Assembly: GCA_902494565.1 (NCBI GenBank)
Contig: CABUTN010000014.1
Span: 1-40,995, forward strand
Source: an uncultured Collinsella sp.
GTDB lineage: Bacteria; Actinomycetota; Coriobacteriia; Coriobacteriales; Coriobacteriaceae
DNA length: 40,995 nt
Direction: 5' to 3'
Numbering within the stretch: position 1 is the stretch's first letter; each line of letters starts with the position of its first letter. Positions 24,534 to 32,929 of the stretch are shown here, in pieces. Made by a program: the position numbers and the translations under genes. The notes below the pieces were generated by a model, which did no database searches, had not been told where the DNA came from, and saw only the letters and a program-made list of their open reading frames with translations.

Positions 24534-25532
24534 CTATTCGCTCGAGCCGGAATCGGTCGTCTCGGACGTGTCGGAACTGTCATCCGAGCTCTCGTCCTTC
24601 GTCTTGGTCGCAGCATCGCGCGACGTTCCCTGCGGCGTGCTGTTGGCCGTGCTCACGTCCTCATCCGAGGCCGACTGTTCGTCGGTCAGCGAGGTAATGA
24701 CCAGCACTTCCTCGTTGTTCTCGGCCGTCGTCTGAGCGCGCACCACAATGGTGTAGTACACATCGTTTGCCGATTTCTCAACCGACGAGACGGTGCCGAG
24801 CGGTAGACCCTTGGGGAACACGCCACCGATGCCCGAGGTCACGATGATGTCGCCAACCTTAACATCGGAGTCGACGCTCACGTACTCAAGACGCAGCGTG
24901 CCGTCAGCCTGACCCTGCAGCATGCCCTGGGCGCGCGTGTCCTGCACCATGGCGGACACGCCCGAGTTCTCGTCGCTAATCAAGCGCACGGTAGAGCTCT
25001 TGGCCGATACCTCGATAATCTGGCCGATAACACCGGCAGAACTCGTCACGGGCATGTTGATGGTAAGGCTGTCGGCAGAGCCCTTGTCGATGGTAACGGT
25101 CGAAGTCCAGGCATCGCCGGAGGCACCGACAATACGAGCAGCGGTCGATTTGAGGTTATAGGTCGACTGCAGGCCGACCAGCCCTTCCAGACGCTCAGCA
25201 GTCTTTTGAGCCTCGGAGAGCTCGGCAACCTTAGAGGTCAGCTCCTCATTTTGCTTCTTAAGCTCGTCAAGCGTGTCCTGCGACGCCGTAAGGTTAGAGA
25301 ACACGTTGCCGATCGCATTGAAGGGAGCCGCCACAGCCGAACCCACAAAGCGCACCGGCGAGGTAATCGTCGTTACGCCCGAACGCACGGCATGAATCGG
25401 TCCTGCCTCGCCCTCGCGGATGTAAAACGTGAGCAGCAACACCGAAATCAGGCTGAAAACAATCAACGGGCGCATACCCGTTGATTGTCGCTTGGTATTC
25501 AGATTTGTGGAGAAACCCGAAGATCGTGCCAA
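24534..25532 (-). CDS. mreC: Cell shape-determining protein MreC
   Basis: Bitopic protein that binds PBP2 in the periplasm-equivalent space and activates side-wall synthesis. The 332-residue protein has one membrane segment near residues 22-39 (LIVFSLISVLLLTFYI). A coiled coil around 86-118 (LDELKKQNEELTSKVAELSE) follows, then the MreC beta-barrel domain with ARIVGASGDAWTSTVTIDKGS, VIGQIIEVSAKSSTVRLISD and TSGIGGVFPKGLPLGTV. A Ser/Asp/Thr-rich tail of about 65 residues follows and looks disordered. The start is TTG at 25532 with AAGGTGG upstream, and no Met precedes the membrane segment at better spacing. Confidence 0.94.
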   Translation of the reverse strand: MARSSGFSTNLNTKRQSTGMRPLIVFSLISVLLLTFYIREGEAGPIHAVRSGVTTITSPVRFVGSAVAAPFNAIGNVFSNLTASQDTLDELKKQNEELTSKVAELSEAQKTAERLEGLVGLQSTYNLKSTAARIVGASGDAWTSTVTIDKGSADSLTINMPVTSSAGVIGQIIEVSAKSSTVRLISDENSGVSAMVQDTRAQGMLQGQADGTLRLEYVSVDSDVKVGDIIVTSGIGGVFPKGLPLGTVSSVEKSANDVYYTIVVRAQTTAENNEEVLVITSLTDEQSASDEDVSTANSTPQGTSRDAATKTKDESSDDSSDTSETTDSGSSE

Positions 25533-25553
25533 ATGGAATCCACCTTTTGGAAA

Positions 25554-26597
25554 TTAAGCATTGGTCTGGACGAAGCCACCATCAAACGCATTGGCCTCGA
25601 GCACGCGGGCGCAGCCGTTAACGACGTTATCGAGCGCCGTAGGACTGACGTTGACCGAAACGCCGGTCTCATCGCGCAGGCGCACGTCGAGACCGCGCAG
25701 CAGCGCGCCGCCACCGGTCAGCAAAATGCCGTAGTACATAAGGTCCGAGGCAAGATCGGGCGGCGTGGCATCGAGTGCGTCCTTGACGGCCTTGGCCATC
25801 TCGTCAAGCGGCTTGTTGAGTGCGCGACGGATCTCCTCGCTCTCGATGCGCACGGTCTTGGGCAGACCGGTGATCACGTCGCGGCCGTTGACCTCGACGT
25901 CGAGCTCGTCCTTGAGCGGCACGGCGGAGCCGACCTTGATCTTGATGTCCTCTGCCGTACGCTCGCCGATGGCCAGGTTGTAGGCATCGCGAACGTGCGT
26001 GAGGATGGCCTGATCGAACTCGTCACCGGCAATACGGATGGACTGCGAGACGACGATGCCGCCCATAGCGATAACAGCGACCTCGGTGGTACCGCCACCG
26101 ATGTCGATGACCATGGAGCCGGTGGGCTCCTCGACGGGCAGGTCGGCGCCGATAGCGGCGGCCATAGGCTCTTCGATCAGATAGGCCTGGCGAGCGCCGG
26201 CCTGAATCGTGGCCTCAAAGACGGCACGCTTCTCGACCGACGTGACGCCGGAGGGAACGCAGACGACAACGCGCGGACGCGGGGTCCACGGATAGCGCTT
26301 CTCGGAAGCCTTGTCGATAAAGTAGCGGAGCATGGCCTCGGTAACATCGAAGTCGGCGATGACGCCGTCCTTCAGGGGACGAACGGCCACGATGTTGCCG
26401 GGCGTACGGCCGAGCATGCGCTTTGCCTCGATACCGACCGCCAGGATGCGCTCGTCGTTCTTGTCGATGGCGACAACAGAGGGCTCGCGAATGACGATGC
26501 CCTTGCCGCGCACGGAGACAAGCGTATTTGCGGTGCCGAGGTCGATGGCAAGATCGCCCGCATAGCTACCGAAGAACATATCCATCAAAGAAAACAA
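25554..26597 (-). CDS. mreB: Rod shape-determining protein MreB
   Basis: Actin-like ATPase that forms membrane filaments steering cell-wall synthesis. The 347-residue protein has the actin-fold nucleotide motifs LAIDLGTANTLV (phosphate 1), VIDIGGGTTEVAVIA (phosphate 2) and LTGGGALLRGLD (adenosine). The MreB stretches RMLGRTPGNIVAVRPLKDGVIADFD and EPMAAAIGADLPV are also present. The N-terminal MFSLMDMFFGS is amphipathic or hydrophobic and could bind membrane. TTG at 26597 is the likely start, with AGGAG upstream; ATG at 26585 lacks a ribosome binding site. It opens the mreBCD-mrdA-rodA run. Confidence 0.96.
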   Translation of the reverse strand: MFSLMDMFFGSYAGDLAIDLGTANTLVSVRGKGIVIREPSVVAIDKNDERILAVGIEAKRMLGRTPGNIVAVRPLKDGVIADFDVTEAMLRYFIDKASEKRYPWTPRPRVVVCVPSGVTSVEKRAVFEATIQAGARQAYLIEEPMAAAIGADLPVEEPTGSMVIDIGGGTTEVAVIAMGGIVVSQSIRIAGDEFDQAILTHVRDAYNLAIGERTAEDIKIKVGSAVPLKDELDVEVNGRDVITGLPKTVRIESEEIRRALNKPLDEMAKAVKDALDATPPDLASDLMYYGILLTGGGALLRGLDVRLRDETGVSVNVSPTALDNVVNGCARVLEANAFDGGFVQTNA

Positions 26598-26657
26598 CGC
26601 AACTCCTGATGTGTTGGATGATTGCTGGAAAACTACTAGCTCATCATACTAGCGTAA

Positions 26658-26690
26658 GCCCGGCACCTCACTTGCGGTGAAGCGCCGGGC
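26658..26690 (-). terminator. Hairpin between the TPR gene and mreB
   Basis: A 14-bp stem with two G-U pairs and a 5-nt loop (GCCCGGCGCTTCAC / GTGAGGTGCCGGGC on the minus strand) lies between the TPR-protein stop and the mreB start. There is no U-run, so it may be a weak or factor-dependent terminator, or a processing signal. Confidence 0.5.
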
Positions 26691-26715
26691 AAAGCTAAAT
26701 CCCATAAGGTCACTA

Positions 26716-28017
26716 CTAGTTGTCAGCAGCCGAGAAATCCATATCGAGCGAGGAAACGGCCCAGCCGATATGGTTGTCGGAGCGCACGAATTTGACGGTG
26801 TACTCCTGCTCGCCGCCCTTGGACAGCGATGCCTTCACCTTGGCGGTCGTCTCGGTCATGGACTGATCCATGCCCTCGACAGACACGGTGGCACCCTGCG
26901 GAATCGAGGAGATGATCATCGACTTGGCGTCCTCGGACAGGCTCGAGGCCAGGCAAGACTCGGCCTTTGCGGTGTCACCGTCGCCGGCAGCCTGGAACAG
27001 ATCGGTAACGACAGACTCCTGGGACGGGAAGCCAAAGCCGCGCGTGTAGGCAAAGCCCAGACCGCCCGCGGCGATCAAAATGAGCAGAAGCAGCACGATG
27101 AAGACTTTAAGACCCGTGTGGCGATGGCGACGACGGACCTTGGCCTGCTTACGATCCTGACGGTCCTGCTGGACCATCTCGGACTCGGACAGCGTAAAGA
27201 AGCCGGTGTCCGAGGGATCGGGCATAAACTGACCGGTCGCGCCCGTAGGATCGAGCGGATCGACGACAGGAGCGTCCATCGCGGGCGCCGGAGCCGTGGC
27301 CATAGCCGTCTGGGCAGACAGCGCGGCAAGCGAATCGTGCACGCGGGCAAGCTCATCGGCCTGCTCGGAGGTGAGCTGGTAGATGCCATCGGCAGTAGCG
27401 GCGTTAAAGGCGTCGAGTGCGTCGGAGGGACGGCCGGCGGCAGAAAGCGCCTGACCCATGCCAGCGTTGAGCGCGCGCGTGTCGTCGCGGGGACCGGCAA
27501 AGTCGATAGCCGTGCGGTAGGTCTCCACGGCATCCGCCGGACGGCCGAGCTTAATGAAGCAACGACCGAGCTCGCCGAGCGCGGCGGCAGGGGCCGGATT
27601 GGCGCCGTCGATGGCGGCCTGACGGAAGGCAGTACCCGCGTTGGCATAGTCGCCCGACTGGAACAGCGCGTTACCCAAGCCCAGATAGGCCTTGAACGGC
27701 GTGGCATAGGAAGCATCCTGCGTAGCAGCAGAGAACGCCTGAGCGGCCGTTGTGTAGTCGCCCACGGCGGCGAGTGCCTTGCCGCGGTTGGTGAGCAGCG
27801 CGCCGCGCTTGCCATAGGTGCCGTCGTTGAGGGCGGCGGCATAGGCCTCGGCGGCCTCGGCATACATGCCCAGGTGCATCAAGGCGTTGCCACGAAGATG
27901 ATCGGCCTCGCCCATAATCTCATCGGGAGTTTTTGCCGCCCCAAGCATCTGGGCTGCAGCGGAAAAATCACCCGCGCGGTAAGCGGCGCGGCCCTGTTGG
28001 ATCAGCTGGCTATTCAA
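26716..28017 (-). CDS. TPR-repeat membrane protein with extracytoplasmic C-terminal domain
   Basis: A 433-residue protein I cannot name. Residues 1 to about 230 are a series of tetratricopeptide-like helical repeats, for example AAYRAGDFSAAAQMLG, GMYAEAAEAYAAAL and GRPADAVETYRTAIDFAG. A Pro/Ala/Asp-rich linker follows, then a very basic patch (KQAKVRRRHRHTGLK) and one membrane segment near 300-322 (VFIVLLLLILIAAGGLGFAY). The final 110 residues, outside the cell by the positive-inside rule, look like a small alpha+beta domain (EYTVKFVRSDNHIGWAVSSLDMDF) that may have an NTF2-like fold. It lies 11 nt after a cyclophilin gene, so the two are probably cotranscribed and may act in envelope protein folding or assembly; that role is inferred. 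Confidence 0.85.
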   Translation of the reverse strand: MNSQLIQQGRAAYRAGDFSAAAQMLGAAKTPDEIMGEADHLRGNALMHLGMYAEAAEAYAAALNDGTYGKRGALLTNRGKALAAVGDYTTAAQAFSAATQDASYATPFKAYLGLGNALFQSGDYANAGTAFRQAAIDGANPAPAAALGELGRCFIKLGRPADAVETYRTAIDFAGPRDDTRALNAGMGQALSAAGRPSDALDAFNAATADGIYQLTSEQADELARVHDSLAALSAQTAMATAPAPAMDAPVVDPLDPTGATGQFMPDPSDTGFFTLSESEMVQQDRQDRKQAKVRRRHRHTGLKVFIVLLLLILIAAGGLGFAYTRGFGFPSQESVVTDLFQAAGDGDTAKAESCLASSLSEDAKSMIISSIPQGATVSVEGMDQSMTETTAKVKASLSKGGEQEYTVKFVRSDNHIGWAVSSLDMDFSAADN

Positions 28018-28028
28018 GGAAGTCCCCT

Positions 28029-28571
28029 TTACTCGTGAACGATCTCGACATGGACGATCTCGTCGCCGGCACGCAGCTGCGAAATCACATCGAGACCCTC
28101 GACCGTGGTACCAAAGACGGTGTACCCGGAATCGAGGTTATGCTGGGCACCCAAGCAGAAGTAGAACTGCGAACCCGCGGAATCGGGGTCCATGGAGCGT
28201 GCCATGGCAAGGGCACAATCGACATGGCTGTTGCGCGGATTGGTGGCAAACTCGCCCTTGATGCAGTAGCCGGGGCCACCGGTACCGGGCATACCGTCGG
28301 GGCCCTCAAGACCGGCAGCGACGTCAGCGCCGGACATATCGCGGGTATTGGGGTCGCCGCCCTGAATGACAAAACCGGGCACATAGCGATGGAATTTAAG
28401 GCCATCATAGAAACCCATCGTGGAAAGCTCGCAGAAGTTCGCGACATGAATGGGAGCGCCCTCACCGTCAAACTTGACCTTGATGGTACCCTTCGACGTC
28501 TCGATAACGGCGCACTCGTCGCCGGCAAGCTGATACTCGGGCGTGTAGAGCTCTTTCTTAAAACCAAACAT
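28029..28571 (-). CDS. Peptidyl-prolyl cis-trans isomerase, cyclophilin type
   Basis: Cytosolic proline isomerase. The 180-residue protein has the cyclophilin core TSKGTIKVKF, ANFCELSTMGFYDGLKFHRYVPGFVIQGGDP (catalytic Phe-His-Arg in FHR), GYCIKGEFATN, ALAMARSMDPDSAGSQFYFCLG and YTVFGTTVEGLDVI. No signal peptide or membrane anchor is seen, so it should stay in the cytoplasm. The segment PDGMPGTGGPGYCIKGE is an insert-like loop found in many bacterial members. The ATG has GAGGAAGGA upstream. A promoter with a palindrome in its spacer precedes it. Confidence 0.95.
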   Translation of the reverse strand: MFGFKKELYTPEYQLAGDECAVIETSKGTIKVKFDGEGAPIHVANFCELSTMGFYDGLKFHRYVPGFVIQGGDPNTRDMSGADVAAGLEGPDGMPGTGGPGYCIKGEFATNPRNSHVDCALAMARSMDPDSAGSQFYFCLGAQHNLDSGYTVFGTTVEGLDVISQLRAGDEIVHVEIVHE

Positions 28572-28610
28572 GTGGTTCCTTCCTCGTGCGTTTAAAGCAT
28601 ATTTGTACGA

Positions 28611-28640
28611 ATTGTAGCAATAAGCATGCGCTTACATCAA
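28611..28640 (-). promoter_or_regulatory. Promoter of the cyclophilin-TPR unit, with palindrome in the spacer
   Basis: On the minus strand TTGATG (-35, 28635-28640) and TACAAT (-10, 28611-28616) are 18 bp apart. The spacer contains TAAGCGCATGCTTA, whose TAAGC/GCTTA arms form an inverted repeat at 28621-28634. A repressor bound there would block this promoter. The palindrome is seen directly; the operator role is inferred. Confidence 0.6.
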
Positions 28641-28678
28641 TTGCGCACGTAGGTTATGCCGACTATGGCGAACTAATT

Positions 28679-29818
28679 TTAGGAACGCTGCTGCGGCTTC
28701 CAGGAGCCCACGTTGGCGTCGTACTGATTCAGCGCGCTGTTGCCGCCCTGTGCGATGGGCGCCAGGATCTCGCTTTGGTGGGAACTCATCGACTCGCCAT
28801 CGGGAATGGCCAGCGAGATATCCCAGCTCTGGCAGATTACGTCGACGCGCTCATACATCCACTCGGCAAGCTGCTTTAAGTGGGCGATGTCATCCGCATA
28901 GACCGTATCGTCCTGATACTTAAGGTTGTTAAGCTCATCTTGCGTCTTTTTGATCTGGTCGCGCAGGGCGTAGGCACTCTGCGACAGCTCCTGACGGGTG
29001 GACAGCGGCGTTCGGAGATAACCGTTGTTAAAGGAATCGATGACCTCGCCGATCTGATCATTGTTGTACGACACAATGGTCTGATACAGGCTGTCGAGCT
29101 TGGTGTAGAGCTGGTCATCGGTCAGCACGGTATCTTCCTGGACCACCTCGGCAGAATCGTCCTGCTTGGTATCGTCCTCAGTCGCCTCGCCCTTTTGGCG
29201 CGTGGGGAAGGTCGTCTGCGCGGCCTGGCCAAACTGGTCATAGAAGCCAGGCATGACACCCATGGGATCGGCCGTCACGAACCAATACGCACCACCGCAC
29301 ACGACGGCAAGGACCGCGATGATAATAAGCGGCTTGGGGATATGACGCTTGTGCTTGTGATAGGCGTCCTCGTCGGGATGCACCTTGCGCTTGGGTTTTT
29401 GAGCATCGTCGTGCAGGGAAACCGGCGTGGGAATATCGACCTTGGGAATACCGAAATCCTTATCGAAAGCCGGCAGCACGCAGGTCTCATTGGGGTCGGC
29501 GGCGTCTGAGAGCACCGCAGCGGCAGAGGCCGGCGCATGAGGCACCTCGGTATCGATCTGCTCTTGCGTTAGGCGCGGAAAGCCCGCCGTGCGGCCCGCT
29601 GCCAGGTCGGATGCGGCCGCGTCCTCGGAGAGGATACCCGGAGCGGGGCGTCCGCATTTGGGGCACGTACGATCATGTGGAGAAAGACGGGCACCGCAGC
29701 CCTCACAGAACACGAACTCGGTGTGCTCGGGACCATCGCCCGGACCCACATAGGCGTTGCAGTAGGGGCAGAACGAGGCGCCGTCCTCGATAGTCTTAAG
29801 GCAATGCGGGCAGATCAC
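28679..29818 (-). CDS. Double zinc-ribbon membrane protein of unknown function
   Basis: The 379-residue protein begins with two zinc ribbons. Cys3-x2-Cys6 with Cys17-x2-Cys20 forms one, and Cys38-x2-Cys41 with Cys52-x2-Cys55 the other. An acidic/Ala-rich linker follows, then a His/Lys-rich stretch (YHKHKRHIPKP) and one membrane segment near 163-183 (LIIIAVLAVVCGGAYWFV). The outer domain of about 195 residues is predicted largely helical (QLYTKLDSLYQTIVSYNNDQ, LRDQIKKTQDELNNLKYQ). I prefer GTG 29818 (AGAGG upstream) because Met-Ile-Cys-Pro is the usual zinc-ribbon start. A TTG at 29848 would add 10 residues but has no ribosome binding site. The function is unknown. Confidence 0.82.
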   Translation of the reverse strand: MICPHCLKTIEDGASFCPYCNAYVGPGDGPEHTEFVFCEGCGARLSPHDRTCPKCGRPAPGILSEDAAASDLAAGRTAGFPRLTQEQIDTEVPHAPASAAAVLSDAADPNETCVLPAFDKDFGIPKVDIPTPVSLHDDAQKPKRKVHPDEDAYHKHKRHIPKPLIIIAVLAVVCGGAYWFVTADPMGVMPGFYDQFGQAAQTTFPTRQKGEATEDDTKQDDSAEVVQEDTVLTDDQLYTKLDSLYQTIVSYNNDQIGEVIDSFNNGYLRTPLSTRQELSQSAYALRDQIKKTQDELNNLKYQDDTVYADDIAHLKQLAEWMYERVDVICQSWDISLAIPDGESMSSHQSEILAPIAQGGNSALNQYDANVGSWKPQQRS

Positions 29819-29921
29819 GGCATCCTCTTTTCGAAGCAATTCAAACAATCGAGGTTAGAGCATAACATCGCCACGGCCCCACAGGAACAAGGCACCAATT
29901 CAACATCGCCAGGGCGCGTAG

Positions 29922-32645
29922 CTACTTCTTCTTTTTGCTTGGCATCGAGACTTTGATGCCTTGGGCGGACTTGGTCACGCGAGAGCGCTTGGCTCCGGTA
30001 CTCTTCTTTTTCTTGGGCTGGGCCTGGGCCACGCCCTCGAGTGCGCGGGCCTCGGCCTCGCGAGCGGTGCGATCTTCACGGCGCTGCGCCATGTCGGCGG
30101 CGAAGCGCTTGGCAAAACGCTCGGCCGTCGAACCCGTCGAGCTCACCTTGCCGCCACCGCGACCCAGGTGGACGCGCACACCGCGGCCAAAACCAGTTGC
30201 AGCATGACGACGACGCGGCTTGAGCGAATCCATCATCGTGGCGAGCTTAAAGAACACCGAGCAGGTAAAGACCACGATGACAGCCAAGATAACCATCTGG
30301 CCCATCGACAGGTTGGCAATAGACAGCAGCTCTGGGAATCCGATAACGCCCACCAGGATGCCGGCGACTACAAACACAAAGAGCACCACACGTAAGGGCG
30401 TGAGCGGCTGCGAGATGCGCCAAATCAGGCTGACGCTCGCCGCGCACGACGTAAGCAGGCACATCGTGGACAGCGTGAGCTGGCTAAAGCCAAACACGCG
30501 CGCCACAAAGATATCGAGTGCCGCGGCCAAAATGACCGCAATCGACGCCGGCAGTGCCCGCTTGAGCACGTTTGTCAGGAACGACCCCTTCACGCGAGCA
30601 TTGTTGGGCTCCAGGCCCAACACAAAGCCCGGCGCGCCGATGCAGAAGAAGTTGATGAGCGTCATCTGGATGGGCTCGAAGGGATACGGCGGCAGCGCAA
30701 TGCACAGCGCCGCCAGGCCCGTCGAGAACAGCGTCTTGGTCAGGAACAGCGAGGCCGAACGCTGCAGGTTGTTGATGGAGCGACGGCCCTCGGCCACCAC
30801 GGCGGGCATCGAGGCAAAGTCGTTGTCAACGAGTACGATCTCGGCCACGTTGCGCGCGGCATCGGAGCCGGCCGCCATGGCAACGGAGCAGTCGGCCTCC
30901 TTGAGAGCCAGCACGTCGTTGACGCCGTCGCCCGTCATGGCCACGGTGTGCTCGCGGCGCTTGAGCGCCTGCACGAGCTCGCGCTTCTGCTGCGGGGTCA
31001 CACGACCAAAGACATGGTAGCGGTCCACTGCGGCATCGAGCTTGGCCGGCGTATCGAGCGTCGTGGCGTCCACATAAGCGTCCGCCCCCGGCACGCCCAC
31101 CACGCGCGCGATCGACGACACCGTACGCGGGTCGTCGCCACTGATCACGTTGAGGGTCACGCCCTGCTCGTTAAAGTAGCCGATGGTCTCGGCCGCCGAG
31201 GTACGAATCTCGTCGCGGATGGTCACAAAGCCCACGGGCTCGGCCTCGCCCACCATATCGCCATCGGGCGTAAAGCCGTCAACGCGCGCCACCACGAGCA
31301 CGCGGCAGGTATCGGCAAGCTCGGCGACACGGTTCTCGACCTGCGAAAACACACGCTCCGAAAGCACAAACTGCGCGGCGCCCATCACATAGGAGCCCTG
31401 CGCAAACGACGCGCCGCTCCATTTTTTGGAGGACGAGAACGGAATGACCGACAGCGGCTCAGACACCTCGACCGGGCGATCGGCGTAATAGTTGAGCAGC
31501 GCCTGGCAGGTCTCGTTGGCATCGGCCGAAGTCGCACGCGCGACGTTAGCCAGCGCAAAATCAAGCACCGTGGTATCGACGGGAACGGTCGCCTCGTCGG
31601 AGCCGGCGCCTAAGCTCACGCCCTCAACCGGCAGCGGATACGTGCCCTCGACCTCCATGCGGCCCGACGTGATGGTGCCCGTCTTGTCCAGGCACAGCAC
31701 GTCGACGCGCGCGAGCGTCTCGATGCAGTAGAGCTGCTGCGCCAGCACCTTGCGGCGGGCCAGGCGCACCGTGGCGATGGCGAGCACCGACGAGGTCAGC
31801 AGCACCAGGCCTTGCGGGATCATGCCCAGCAGGGCGCCCACCGTGGACAGCAGCGCCGACGAAGGCACATGGCCAGCCAGCAGCTCGGAAAAGCACCACG
31901 AAAGTGCGCTATCGCCCGGGGTTCCCGCGGCATCCCACAGCTCGCTCACATTCGAGGCAAACAACGCCAAACCGAGCGGGATCATGATGAAGCTCGCAAA
32001 GCGCACGATGGCGTTAAGCGCGTTCATGATCTCGGAATTGACCTTTTTGACGTACTTGGCCTCGTTATTAATTTTGGCCACGTAGTTGTCGGCGCCGACA
32101 TGGATCACGCGGGCGCGCAGCAGGCCCGAGTCGATAAAGCTGCCGCTCATGAGCTCGGAACCGGGCTGTTTCTTAATAAGGTCGCTCTCGCCCGTCAGCA
32201 GGCTCTCGTTCACGAGCGCCTCGCCCGAAACCACCACGGCGTCAGCGGGAATCTGATCGCCGCGCCCCAGGCGGATGATGTCGTCGAGCACGATCTGGTC
32301 CAAGTCGAGCTCCACCTCGGCACCGTCGCGCACCGCGATGGCCTTCTTAGAGGTCAGAAGCGTGAGCTTATCGACCATCTTCTTGGAACGCATGGACTGA
32401 ATGACGCCGATAGCGGTGTTCAAGAACACCACGAACAGGAACGTCAGATTCTTAAACGAACCGGTCAAAATGACCAGGAACGCCAAGATCACGTTGATCA
32501 AATTGAACAGCGTGCAGAGGTTCTCGATGATGAGCTCTTTGACCGACTTGGTCTTGAGCTCCATGTTGCGGTTGATCTTACCGGCGGCGATGCGCTCCTC
32601 GACCTCGGCGGTCGAGAGTCCGCGCTCGATATCCGTTGCTGCCAT
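29922..32645 (-). CDS. P-type cation-transporting ATPase (CtpE-like clade)
   Basis: ATP-driven ion pump of the plasma membrane. The 907-residue protein has actuator motif LLTGESD near 152, phosphorylation motif LCLDKTGTITSG near 320, and hinge MTGDGVNDVLALKEADCSVAM near 585. About ten membrane segments are present. The TM4 ion-site motif is IPQGLVLLTS, where type II pumps usually have PEGL. Sequence around it and LINFFCIGAPGFVLGLEPN resemble the mycobacterial CtpE-type group (a calcium transporter in mycobacteria), but the ion here is not certain. The last 105 or so residues form an unusually basic tail ending in KKKK. ATG 32645 is chosen because GGGA lies upstream; ATG/GTG codons at 32657 and 32660 lack a ribosome binding site. 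Confidence 0.92.
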   Translation of the reverse strand: MAATDIERGLSTAEVEERIAAGKINRNMELKTKSVKELIIENLCTLFNLINVILAFLVILTGSFKNLTFLFVVFLNTAIGVIQSMRSKKMVDKLTLLTSKKAIAVRDGAEVELDLDQIVLDDIIRLGRGDQIPADAVVVSGEALVNESLLTGESDLIKKQPGSELMSGSFIDSGLLRARVIHVGADNYVAKINNEAKYVKKVNSEIMNALNAIVRFASFIMIPLGLALFASNVSELWDAAGTPGDSALSWCFSELLAGHVPSSALLSTVGALLGMIPQGLVLLTSSVLAIATVRLARRKVLAQQLYCIETLARVDVLCLDKTGTITSGRMEVEGTYPLPVEGVSLGAGSDEATVPVDTTVLDFALANVARATSADANETCQALLNYYADRPVEVSEPLSVIPFSSSKKWSGASFAQGSYVMGAAQFVLSERVFSQVENRVAELADTCRVLVVARVDGFTPDGDMVGEAEPVGFVTIRDEIRTSAAETIGYFNEQGVTLNVISGDDPRTVSSIARVVGVPGADAYVDATTLDTPAKLDAAVDRYHVFGRVTPQQKRELVQALKRREHTVAMTGDGVNDVLALKEADCSVAMAAGSDAARNVAEIVLVDNDFASMPAVVAEGRRSINNLQRSASLFLTKTLFSTGLAALCIALPPYPFEPIQMTLINFFCIGAPGFVLGLEPNNARVKGSFLTNVLKRALPASIAVILAAALDIFVARVFGFSQLTLSTMCLLTSCAASVSLIWRISQPLTPLRVVLFVFVVAGILVGVIGFPELLSIANLSMGQMVILAVIVVFTCSVFFKLATMMDSLKPRRRHAATGFGRGVRVHLGRGGGKVSSTGSTAERFAKRFAADMAQRREDRTAREAEARALEGVAQAQPKKKKSTGAKRSRVTKSAQGIKVSMPSKKKK

Positions 32646-32675
32646 ACCACGTCCCATCACGTCGCGTCGGTATAA

Positions 32676-32710
32676 GAAAAACCGCCCGGACCATGCGAGG
32701 TTCGGACGGT
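32676..32710 (-). terminator. Terminator after tRNA-Arg
   Basis: An 8-bp stem (ACCGTCCG / CGGGCGGT, one G-U pair) followed by TTTTTC on the minus strand lies just past the tRNA 3' end. It separates the tRNA from the P-type ATPase gene. Confidence 0.85.
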
Positions 32711-32721
32711 CTTACGTTCGA

Positions 32722-32798
32722 TGGTGCCCCATGTTGGATTCGAACCAACGGCCTTCTGCTCCGGAGGCAGACGCTCTAATCCCCTGAGCTAATAGGGC
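32722..32798 (-). tRNA. tRNA-Arg (anticodon CCG)
   Basis: The minus strand folds as a complete tRNA. The acceptor arms are GCCCTAT / ATGGGGC (one G-U). The D-arm stem is GCTC/GAGC. The anticodon stem TCTGC/GCAGA has loop CTCCGGA, so the anticodon is CCG, reading the Arg codon CGG. The T-arm is GTTGG-TTCGAAT-CCAAC. The discriminator is A, and CCA is encoded in the DNA. The 77-nt span includes the CCA. Single gene with its own promoter and terminator. Confidence 0.96.
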
Positions 32799-32809
32799 CA
32801 ACGTTTGGC

Positions 32810-32839
32810 ATTATACCCAAGTGCACCACGGGCTATCAA
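32810..32839 (-). promoter_or_regulatory. Promoter of tRNA-Arg
   Basis: TTGATA (-35, 32834-32839) and a perfect TATAAT (-10, 32810-32815) are separated by 18 bp on the minus strand, placing the transcription start a few nt before the tRNA 5' end. Confidence 0.8.
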
Positions 32840-32892
32840 AATAAAAGAAAAAGCTTTGCAATTCCGAGGAAGACGCGGCGCAACGACCCACT

Positions 32893-32924
32893 TTAGAAGG
32901 CAAAAGCGAGTCAGATAGTATAAA
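32893..32924 (+). promoter_or_regulatory. Promoter of the aro operon
   Basis: TAGTAT (32916-32921) or the overlapping TATAAA (32919-32924) serves as the -10. TTAGAA at 32893-32898 is a weak -35, 17 bp from TAGTAT. Either -10 places the start within a few nt of the leader ORF ATG at 32930, so the leader mRNA would begin at or next to its start codon. Confidence 0.6.
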
Positions 32925-32929
32925 CTCTC

